Source of the DNA: Myxococcales bacterium
GTDB taxonomy: Bacteria > Myxococcota_A > Bradymonadia > REDH01
Assembly (NCBI GenBank): GCA_020633625.1
Contig: JACKDJ010000017.1
Coordinates: forward strand, 1-64,000
Reading direction: 5' to 3'
DNA length: 64,000 nt
Position numbers and translations under genes: made by a program. Below the pieces are notes generated by a model. That model saw nothing but the letters and a program-made list of their open reading frames with translations, made no database searches and was not told the origin of the DNA. Below are positions 9,510-16,563 of the stretch, one piece after another. The number at the start of each line of letters is the position of its first letter. Within the stretch, counting starts at the first letter, position 1.

Positions 9510-11636
9510 GTGGGGGCGTTCGAGCGACTCTCGCCCGCACTCCAGTACCAGGTCGTGAACGGCCTGGGCTGGACGGGGCTGCGCCCGGTGCAAGAGCAGG
9601 CGACACACGCCATCCTCGACGGGACAAACTGCGTCGTCCTCGCACCCACCGCCGGCGGCAAGACAGAGGCCGCGCTCCTGCCGTTGTTGTCACAGCTCAG
9701 CACACAGGACTTCGAGCCAACCTCGGTCCTGTACGTCGCCCCCATCCGAGCGCTGCTCAACAACCAAGAGAGCCGCCTCCGGGCTCTCGCGGCGCTCGTC
9801 GGGCGAACGGCGGGAAAGTGGCATGGCGACGTCGGACAGGCAGCTCGCAAGAGGATGCTCAGAGCGCGTCCGGACATCCTCGCGATCACGCCCGAGTCCA
9901 TCGAGGCGATGTTCCTCAGTACACGGGTGCCGCCTCAGCATATGCTCGGAAACGTCCGCGCTATCGTCATCGACGAGGTCCACGCGTTTGCCGCGGACGA
10001 CCGCGGCTCGCATCTCGTCTCGCTCATCGAGCGGATCACCCGCCTGTCCCGACACGACATCCAGCGGATCGGACTCTCGGCGACAGTCGGGGACCCGGAC
10101 GACATCGTCCGTTGGTTGAGCGGGAGCTCGATGCGCCCCACGCGGGTGATCGATCCGGGCGGCGCGAAGCGAGAGCCCCGGCTCATGCTCGACCACGTCG
10201 GCAACCTGTCGAACGCGGCGCTCCTCATCGACCGCATGTACCCCGGCACACGTCGGCTTGCGTTTGTCGACAGCCGGCGTGGGGTCGAGCAGCTCGGACA
10301 TGCGCTTGCGCAGCGCGGGGTCGACGTATACCTCTCGCACTCCTCCCTCGCGCTATCCGAGCGGGCGGCCGCAGAGGCGGCGTTCACGGAGGGGTCGAAC
10401 TGCGTCATCGTCGCCACCAGCGCGCTGGAGCTAGGCCTCGACGTGGGCGACCTCGACCACGTGGTGCAAATCGACGCGCCATCAACCGTCTCATCCTTCC
10501 TTCAGCGGATGGGACGGACCGGACGACGCTCGGGCACCACGCCGAACTGCACGTTCCTGTGTGTCGAGGAGGAAGCAGTCCTGCAGGCCGCGGCGCTGCT
10601 CGAGCTGCACGCGCGCAACTACGTCGAGCCAGCGGCGGCCTCACGCTGGGCGCCGCATGTTCTCGCTCAGCAGCTCATCGCACTCGCGATGCAGGAGCGC
10701 GGCGTGCCCAGGCTCGAATGGTGGACTTGGCTCGACGGGTGCGCCTCCTTCGCCGACCTCACGGTCGAGACGCGCGACCAAGTCGCTCGACACATGCTTC
10801 GCGAGGGAATCCTCGCTGAGGTCGACGATCGGCTGGTGCTCGGTGACCGCGGTCAGAAGCTCTACGGGGCCAAGAACTTCCTCGAGCTGTATGCCGTGTT
10901 CTCAACGCCCCGTGTGCTTCGCGTCCTGCACGGTGCACAAGAGATCGGGATGGTCGATGCGTTCTTCCTCCAAGACGAAGACCGCCGGAGCGCGGCGTTC
11001 GTGCTCGCCGGAAGACCCTGGCGCATTGTCAGCGTCAACTGGAAGGCGGCGACCTGTGAAGTCGAGCCCACGGAGCATGGCGTGTACCCGCGATGGCATG
11101 GCCGACCCTCGCTGCTCTCTCGTGTGCTATGCCAAGCCATGCGGGAGCTGCTGGTGAGCGACCACGACCGCCCGTGGTGGTCCAAGCGGGCGACAGCTGC
11201 GATCCAGACGCTGCGAGACGCGCACGACTTCCTTCGTGACGAGCGCACACCGCTGACCCGAGAGCCGGACCGATCGGTGAAGTGGTGGACCTACGCCGGC
11301 GGTCGCGCCAACCGTCTGCTCGCCGCAGCGCTTCAGTCCCGCCTGGGCGAGAAGGTCACCGGCGGGAACGAGGTCATCCGTTTGTCGGGCGACGCCGCAA
11401 ACAGCGACGTCGCCATCCACCAAGCTCTGTGTGAGCTCGCCGACGGACCGCGGCTCACGTGGGCGGATGCGGCGCGTTGGACCGACGCCGGCGCCAACGC
11501 CCGCGTCTCGAAGTTCCAGCCATGTCTTCCGGAGATGATCGAAGAGGAACTCCTCGCACGGGAGCTGATGGACGTTGCGGACGCCGCGGCGACGCTGCGG
11601 GAGTGGCAAGTGCACCGACAGTCCCCGGTCTCGTAG
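9510..11636 (+). CDS. brxHI: BREX DEAD/DEAH-box helicase BrxHI (Lhr-like)
   Basis: A 708-residue superfamily 2 helicase. Motif I is APTAGGKTEAA (Lys51), motif II is DEVH (155-158), motif III is SATVGDP, and motif VI is QRMGRTGRR starting at Gln332. A helical C-terminal region of about 300 residues follows the two RecA domains, as in Lhr-type helicases. The GTG start at 9510 is chosen because it lies 6 bp after the brxD stop and gives the expected length and N-terminus. It is the last gene of the operon; the next gene converges from the other strand 27 bp away. In BREX this helicase is an accessory of types 2 and 6 and is presumed to act on DNA. Confidence 0.9.
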   Translation: MGAFERLSPALQYQVVNGLGWTGLRPVQEQATHAILDGTNCVVLAPTAGGKTEAALLPLLSQLSTQDFEPTSVLYVAPIRALLNNQESRLRALAALVGRTAGKWHGDVGQAARKRMLRARPDILAITPESIEAMFLSTRVPPQHMLGNVRAIVIDEVHAFAADDRGSHLVSLIERITRLSRHDIQRIGLSATVGDPDDIVRWLSGSSMRPTRVIDPGGAKREPRLMLDHVGNLSNAALLIDRMYPGTRRLAFVDSRRGVEQLGHALAQRGVDVYLSHSSLALSERAAAEAAFTEGSNCVIVATSALELGLDVGDLDHVVQIDAPSTVSSFLQRMGRTGRRSGTTPNCTFLCVEEEAVLQAAALLELHARNYVEPAAASRWAPHVLAQQLIALAMQERGVPRLEWWTWLDGCASFADLTVETRDQVARHMLREGILAEVDDRLVLGDRGQKLYGAKNFLELYAVFSTPRVLRVLHGAQEIGMVDAFFLQDEDRRSAAFVLAGRPWRIVSVNWKAATCEVEPTEHGVYPRWHGRPSLLSRVLCQAMRELLVSDHDRPWWSKRATAAIQTLRDAHDFLRDERTPLTREPDRSVKWWTYAGGRANRLLAAALQSRLGEKVTGGNEVIRLSGDAANSDVAIHQALCELADGPRLTWADAARWTDAGANARVSKFQPCLPEMIEEELLARELMDVADAAATLREWQVHRQSPVS

Positions 11637-11663
11637 CTGGGTCACGGATTGCGGCGTGATCCG

Positions 11664-13187
11664 CTAGAGCGACAGCACCGTAACAAACGTCGGTCGCGCG
11701 GACCAAGTCAGCGCGCGACGGTCGCGGATCGTCTCGGCGTCGTCGGCGGTCTGAACGGCAAGTTCTCCGCTGACGGGGACACCGAGGCGGAAGCCGAGCT
11801 CCTCCGTAACCCGGACGCTGAAATACGGCGTGAGGCTTACCTTGGAAACGTAGCCGTCCATCGGCGCCGCGCTGCGCTCGTGCTTCGAGGGTATGGCAAA
11901 TGTGGTGTCCATGCCCAACGCAAGCTCCATGCCTGAGTCCTCCTTCGGTTCACCCGACAGGTTGAGCGCGATGCTGGCGTCGATACTCCAGCCGTTGACC
12001 AAGGGTGCCTCTTGGCCACTCTCGTCGAACAGCTCGTCTCGGCTCGCGATCGCGCCGAAGCCGATTTCCGCCGCGAAGAATGCCATCTCGAATGCAGCGT
12101 TCACCTCCACCTCCCGGCGCGCGAGTTCGAACGTTGACCGGTCGGGGGGCGGGTCCTCTTCATAGGCGGGTTGACACTCCGAGTCATCGGGTGCGCACTC
12201 TCGGACGACGCGCACGGTACTCGGCTCGAAGCCCCAAGTGGCCTCGAAGTGATCCCACGTCGCACTGAGGCCGAAACTCCCCGTGGCGCGGTGATAGAGC
12301 TCCCTTTCGATGCGCAGGTCCAACGTCGAGGTACCCCCATCACACTCGAACGGGCGCGGTCGTGTATATTGGATGAGGCTCTGCACCGAACCTTCGTGAT
12401 CGTTGTGTCGTTGGAGCACCTCCGATGATCCCTGCTCTGCGGCGTGGTCCGCCGCATATTCCCCTTCCGCGTCGAGCCATGCCTTCAGCGCCACTGCGGC
12501 AGCCACCAGGTTATCAGGCGGTGAAACATGCCGCGCGTCGTTCACACTCAAGCCGCACGCCGAGCGTGCACGCGCCCAACGCTGTTCGCTGCCATGAGGC
12601 CACCCGCTGGAGGCTGCTTCGTCGGAAGGCGGCGCATCACTGTGGGCCACTAGGTGCTCACAGACGTCCATGAACGCTGCTCGAACGCCGTCAATGGCCG
12701 CGTCCAGATCCTCGCGGCGACCGTCACATACGACGTCGCTGAACTTCACGCGTGGCCCCGACGAGTAGGAGTAGCCGGCACCGAGTCTGGACTGCCCGCC
12801 TTCAAGTGCCGCGATCGTCAGATTCAGACCACGGTACGCATCCCATCCTGACTTTGTCGGTTCGAGGAAGGCCAGAGGCGCCACCGTGAGGCCCGCCTCT
12901 GCGCCTTCTACGGAGGTGCTCAAGGCCGCCGTCAACCTCTGAATCCGCGCCGCACCAGCGGCATCGCCAGTGGGCTGCGGGATCCGAGTGGGACGCAGTG
13001 CGGCCGGACCGGCCGACTCGCCCATCATCCGGCTGAACTCGCGGTGTTCCGAAGCCGCAAGCCGCTCAAATTGCGCTTCCACGCCGGGCCTTACGTCCTC
13101 CTCGGCACTCGGGGGCTCGGCCGCCGCAACAGGCCGCAACCCGCTGAGCAGCGAGACGGCGACGACGAATGAGAAAAGGCGCCTCAT
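11664..13187 (-). CDS. Secreted protein of unknown function, probable outer-membrane beta-rich protein
   Basis: A 507-residue protein with a clear Sec signal peptide (MRRLFSFVVAVSLLSGL, cleavage after the AAA near residue 23). Residues 24-130 are charged and Ala-rich. The middle carries several scattered cysteines. The last 150 residues alternate polar and hydrophobic residues and contain strand-like blocks such as FFAAEIGFGAI, IDASIALNLSG and YFSVRVTEELGFRLGV, ending in Leu. This suggests a beta-barrel or beta-sandwich that reaches the outer membrane or periplasm. The start overlaps the upstream gene's stop by 4 bp, so the two are co-translated. No enzyme motif was found. Confidence 0.8.
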   Translation of the reverse strand: MRRLFSFVVAVSLLSGLRPVAAAEPPSAEEDVRPGVEAQFERLAASEHREFSRMMGESAGPAALRPTRIPQPTGDAAGAARIQRLTAALSTSVEGAEAGLTVAPLAFLEPTKSGWDAYRGLNLTIAALEGGQSRLGAGYSYSSGPRVKFSDVVCDGRREDLDAAIDGVRAAFMDVCEHLVAHSDAPPSDEAASSGWPHGSEQRWARARSACGLSVNDARHVSPPDNLVAAAVALKAWLDAEGEYAADHAAEQGSSEVLQRHNDHEGSVQSLIQYTRPRPFECDGGTSTLDLRIERELYHRATGSFGLSATWDHFEATWGFEPSTVRVVRECAPDDSECQPAYEEDPPPDRSTFELARREVEVNAAFEMAFFAAEIGFGAIASRDELFDESGQEAPLVNGWSIDASIALNLSGEPKEDSGMELALGMDTTFAIPSKHERSAAPMDGYVSKVSLTPYFSVRVTEELGFRLGVPVSGELAVQTADDAETIRDRRALTWSARPTFVTVLSL

Positions 13188-13489
13188 GATTTCACCGTGC
13201 CGGCGAAGTCCCAGTCGTTCTTCTTTTCCTCCGCCTTGTCGACGTTCTGCGGCTCGCCACCACCGATCGTTGCCACCACCGATAGTTTGGTGAACGTCTC
13301 TCCAGGGAAGAACAGAGTTCCGGTGATCCTATGGTCCGGCAGTTTTTCCCACGTGTACTCAAGGCGCGCCCCGCCGGGAAACAGCTTGGGCTCCACGGGG
13401 ACGGCCTTGCCGTCGTGCGTGTACTCGTGGAGAGTCGCAGGCTCCGCCGGCGACCACGAGAGATCGACAACCACTTTCACTTTCGCCAC
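13184..13489 (-). CDS. Small beta-rich hypothetical protein
   Basis: A 101-residue protein. The GTG at 13489 (VAKVKVVVDLSW) is preferred because conserved-looking strand structure begins there and an AGGTG-like ribosome site precedes it. An ATG farther upstream at 13558 would add a basic, unstructured extension. The sequence alternates short strands (VKVVVDLSW, RLEYTWEKL, ITGTLFFPGE, KLSVVATIGGG), suggesting a small beta-sandwich. It has no signal peptide or Cys residues in the mature part. It is the first gene of a pair with the secreted 507-aa protein, overlapping it by 4 bp. Function is unknown. Confidence 0.65.
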   Translation of the reverse strand: MAKVKVVVDLSWSPAEPATLHEYTHDGKAVPVEPKLFPGGARLEYTWEKLPDHRITGTLFFPGETFTKLSVVATIGGGEPQNVDKAEEKKNDWDFAGTVKS

Positions 13490-13607
13490 CGTGCACCTCG
13501 CGAGTTTTGGGTGTTCTGGTCGGCTCCGAGACCGACCCGTGCGAGCGTATACTCGCAACGGCGAAACTCAAGATGTATCGTGACCGCGATCTCGACGGTT
13601 CGACGAT

Positions 13608-14360
13608 TCACACCGTGAACACCTCGCCCTCACGCAGCGGCGCGATCGCGCTCGAAGCAACGTCGAAGCTGTCGTCGTAGTGGATCAGGCGCATGCGTCC
13701 CCGTAGCTCGGCCGGGAGTGCGGCGAGCGACGCATAGGGTGTGTGCGCTGGCCCGAAGCTCGTCTCGTGGACGATCACGTCCGCCGCCCCCAGAAACTCC
13801 AGGAGGTCGGGATCGAACGCGGTGTCCGACGAGTAGCCGAGCTTCCGACCCGCGGCTTCGATGAGCAGCGCGCTCGTGGGGACGTGATGGATCGTGCGCC
13901 GCGCTTGAATCCTGAAAGGGCCAACGTCGATGCCGCCGTCCCAGTCGAGGCGAACGTGCTCGAAGTAGCTGTCGAAGCCCATCTCGCGATGCTCATGGCC
14001 ATTCCAAAGCGACCCCATACTCGCGTGCAGGCGGTGCTCCCAGATGGACCCGCGGACCTCGTCCGATGAGACGAGAGTGAGCCGTCGCTGGTCGATGAAC
14101 CGCTTGTAGAACCCGACCCCCTCGAGCCCGTTCATGTGGTCGCCGTGCACATGCGTGATCAGCATCGTGTCGACGTCCGAGAGCTGCAGCGAGCGCCCGG
14201 AGCGCTCGGACGCGGCTCGCAAGGCCCCTCTGTACATGTCGGGGCAGTCGATGCCGAGGTGAAACCCGTCGCACACGAGGAGCAGAGCGCTGGAGCGATG
14301 TAGCTCGGAGAACGTGTCTCCAACCCCCAATACGTAGACCTCGAACCTAGACGTCGACAT
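13608..14360 (-). CDS. Metallo-beta-lactamase-fold hydrolase (RNase Z-like)
   Basis: A 250-residue MBL-fold protein. The metal-binding motif THVHGDHMNGLE gives His70, His72, Asp74 and His75. A later His in TIHHVPTSALL, an Asp in YSSDTAFDPDLLE and a His in VIVHETSFG complete a dinuclear zinc site of the RNase Z/arylsulfatase-like type. There is no signal peptide, so it is cytoplasmic. The ATG at 14360 lies inside the last codons of the MFS gene (14-bp overlap). A longer frame to 14456 would be wholly inside the transporter and is rejected. Co-translation with an AmpG-like transporter and a TetR regulator suggests hydrolysis of an imported or inducing compound. The substrate cannot be named. 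Confidence 0.85.
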   Translation of the reverse strand: MSTSRFEVYVLGVGDTFSELHRSSALLLVCDGFHLGIDCPDMYRGALRAASERSGRSLQLSDVDTMLITHVHGDHMNGLEGVGFYKRFIDQRRLTLVSSDEVRGSIWEHRLHASMGSLWNGHEHREMGFDSYFEHVRLDWDGGIDVGPFRIQARRTIHHVPTSALLIEAAGRKLGYSSDTAFDPDLLEFLGAADVIVHETSFGPAHTPYASLAALPAELRGRMRLIHYDDSFDVASSAIAPLREGEVFTV

Positions 14361-15579
14361 TGAACGCCTCCTCGGCGCTGCCGAGTGTAGGGAAGAGCGC
14401 GCGCGCTGCCACCACGGCGATGAAGGCGAGCACCGTCGCGATGGCGAAGTGGCCAAGGTAGCCGAACGCCTGCGCGCTGAACCCAGCCAGCGACCCGGCG
14501 ACCCCCGTCGCGATGACGACGGCGCTCGCCTGGACGGTGTAGTCGGTCGCCGTCGACCCGCTCGCGCACCAGTCCATCATACACGTGAACAGCGCGGCCG
14601 TCGCCATGCCGCTCGCGAGATGTTCCGCGGCGCACAGCACATATAGCGCCGCCGAGCTCGGCGTTTGTGTGGCCAAGAACGCATACCCGGCGACGGTAGC
14701 GGCCTGAGCAGCGCCAAAGAGCACGAGAGAGCCACGACGTCCGAGTCGGTTCACGAGGGCGCCACCGACCACGGCGCCCACCAAGCCAGACACGAACCCG
14801 ACCGTGCCCAGCAGCCAACCGATGTCCTCCAACGTCAGGCCGACGTCGGCCAGGTACGGGCGGAGCATGCTCGTCGCGAACGCGTCACCTGCCTTGTAGA
14901 CGACCAGGAGCGCGAGGATTCGAGGCGCGCCAGGTCGCAACAGGAAGTGGACGCCGCCCCCGTTCGTGTATGCATGACGCACCACCTCCGGCTCCTTGGG
15001 CTCGCTGGCCAGCAGGACCGGGATGGTCGCCAGCGCAGTCAGGATCGCCATCGAAAGGAACGTCACCGCCGAACCCAACCGGTCGTGCAAGATGAGCAGC
15101 ACGCCGCCGCCCACGATCATCCCGACGCGGTAGCCGGCGACCTGGATGCCGTTCGCGAACCCCCGCTCCCGCGGCTCGAGCATGTCCACCGCCAGACCGT
15201 CCGTCGCGATGTCCTGTGTGGCTGCGATCAGGTTCAAGACGAAGACGGCCCCCATCAGCCACGGCATCGACTCCGACGCGCCGGATCCCGCCAGCGCGGC
15301 CAGCACCACCACCGCAGCGAGCTGCAGCGGGACAATCCAGGACTTTCGCCGGCCGAATCGTGCGAACGCGTAGCGATCCACGGCGGGCGCCCACAGAAAC
15401 TTGAGCGCCCATGGAGTCGCAAGGAGCGAGGTCAGACCGATCGCGCCGAGCGAGAACCCGCTCGTTCGAAGCATCACAGGCAGCGCCTGCGTGAAGAACC
15501 CGAATGGGAGCCCCTGTGAGAAGTAGAGCGAGCCCAGCAGCCCCAGCTTTATGCCTGTTTGCCTCGACGCGTCGTTCAT
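14347..15579 (-). CDS. MFS transporter, AmpG-like
   Basis: A 410-residue integral membrane protein with about 12 hydrophobic segments. Its N-terminus LYFSQGLPFGFFTQALPVMLR and the loop WALKFLWAPAVDRYAFARFGRRKSW are typical of the AmpG/PAT subgroup of the major facilitator superfamily, which imports muropeptides or acetyl-CoA-like compounds. A second signature, DIATDGLAVDML, lies in helix 4/5. The ATG at 15579 overlaps the TetR stop (ATGA). A longer frame to 15888 reads backwards through the TetR gene and is not used. It sits between its regulator and an MBL hydrolase, so it probably moves that enzyme's substrate. True AmpG function is not proven by motif alone. Confidence 0.88.
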   Translation of the reverse strand: MNDASRQTGIKLGLLGSLYFSQGLPFGFFTQALPVMLRTSGFSLGAIGLTSLLATPWALKFLWAPAVDRYAFARFGRRKSWIVPLQLAAVVVLAALAGSGASESMPWLMGAVFVLNLIAATQDIATDGLAVDMLEPRERGFANGIQVAGYRVGMIVGGGVLLILHDRLGSAVTFLSMAILTALATIPVLLASEPKEPEVVRHAYTNGGGVHFLLRPGAPRILALLVVYKAGDAFATSMLRPYLADVGLTLEDIGWLLGTVGFVSGLVGAVVGGALVNRLGRRGSLVLFGAAQAATVAGYAFLATQTPSSAALYVLCAAEHLASGMATAALFTCMMDWCASGSTATDYTVQASAVVIATGVAGSLAGFSAQAFGYLGHFAIATVLAFIAVVAARALFPTLGSAEEAFNVDV

Positions 15580-16208
15580 CTTCTGGCTCCGGTGGTAGGG
15601 ACCTCGAGCCGCGCGCCCAGCAGGCCTTCGGCCATCTGCAGCGTCGACTGCAGGGCCGTGCCGCGCGGGATGACCGTCGGTGAGACGGCGGCGAGGACGA
15701 AGTATCCCTGGATCGCGGCGACGATCGCGGCGGCGGCGGCCGGCGGGTCCGGATGTCTGAACACCCACGAGTCGCAGCCCGCCGCGATGATCGACTCGAG
15801 CCTCCCCGTGAGCGCGGCCACCGCCGCCGTGAACTCGGCCTGAATCGCGGGCTGCCGAAGCGCCTCGCCGCTGATCAGGATCCAGCACGCGAGCGCTTCC
15901 GGGTCTGCGCTGGCGCCGAGACCGAGGTGAGCGTCGACGAACGCCACGACCTTCTGCTGCGGCGTCTGCACCGAAGCGCCGATCTGCTCGTCGAGCCGTC
16001 GCTCGTGCCGCGCGACCAGCGCCGCGAGCGCCGCCCGCAGGATCTCCTGCTTGTTCTTGAAGTGGTAGTGGACGAGCCCGGGCGTGAGCGCCGCGGCCTT
16101 CGCGATCGCGCTTACCGACGCGCCGTCGTAGCCGTGCTTCGCCATGACGGTGATCAGCCCGCTCGCGATCTGGGCTCTGCGTTCGTCTGTGTTCGATGGT
16201 CGTGACAT
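15576..16208 (-). CDS. TetR-family transcriptional regulator
   Basis: A 210-residue repressor. The N-terminal helix-turn-helix is VSAIAKAAALTPGLVHYHFKNKQEIL (residues about 32-57 when started at ATG 16208). The rest is a helical ligand-binding domain. Start 16208 is preferred over the in-frame upstream codon because it gives the canonical TetR N-terminus and lies right after a good -10 element. It heads a three-gene operon with the MFS transporter and MBL hydrolase, each overlapping the next. A 6-bp perfect inverted repeat lies between its -35 and -10, so autoregulation is likely. Confidence 0.9.
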   Translation of the reverse strand: MSRPSNTDERRAQIASGLITVMAKHGYDGASVSAIAKAAALTPGLVHYHFKNKQEILRAALAALVARHERRLDEQIGASVQTPQQKVVAFVDAHLGLGASADPEALACWILISGEALRQPAIQAEFTAAVAALTGRLESIIAAGCDSWVFRHPDPPAAAAAIVAAIQGYFVLAAVSPTVIPRGTALQSTLQMAEGLLGARLEVPTTGARR

Positions 16209-16214
16209 GCTCGA

Positions 16215-16242
16215 CTTATAAGCAGGTTGGTTGACCAACTAA
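16215..16242 (-). promoter_or_regulatory. Promoter and operator of the TetR-MFS-MBL operon
   Basis: On the minus strand a -10-like TATAAG (16220-16215) is spaced 16 bp from a weak -35 TTAGTT (16242-16237). Between and over these lies the inverted repeat GTTGGT-TG-ACCAAC (16226-16239), a typical TetR operator position. Transcription would begin at about 16208, the A of the chosen ATG, so the mRNA may be leaderless. The local A/T richness stands out in this GC-rich window. Confidence 0.6.
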
Positions 16243-16563
16243 TAAATAAGCCGCCGCAGGTCAAGGTCAAGCTCCAACTCTCCCAACCCTCCGATCAGGC
16301 GCCGGCGTCTGGACCGACCCACCACAGCCAGAGCGCGGTCACCGTCATGAGCGCCGGTTAGGCCGAGAGTTCCGACGGAAGTTCGGGTCCGCGCCGCGGG
16401 AGTGGGCGCGCCGCTGACGCCGGCGAAGGGGTCGCAGCCGCTACGCCGTCCGACCAGCTCGCGTCGGGGAACCTCGAGCCCGCCCGAAGACCGCGACGGG
16501 CCCTTGACTCCCAGCATCGTCCGTTCACCCCGCGCCGCCGCTGCCCTGCGCCCCGCGCCAACC
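16243..16563. other. Intergenic stretch without a gene
   Basis: About 320 bp between the TetR promoter and the end of the metal ATPase gene. Short open frames here have no plausible start or protein-like composition. No clear hairpin terminator or repeat was seen. Confidence 0.5.

Noticed and set aside
12970..13293. Plus-strand open frame opposite the secreted-protein pair
   Set aside because: It is antisense to two genes with signal peptide and strand structure and has no domain.
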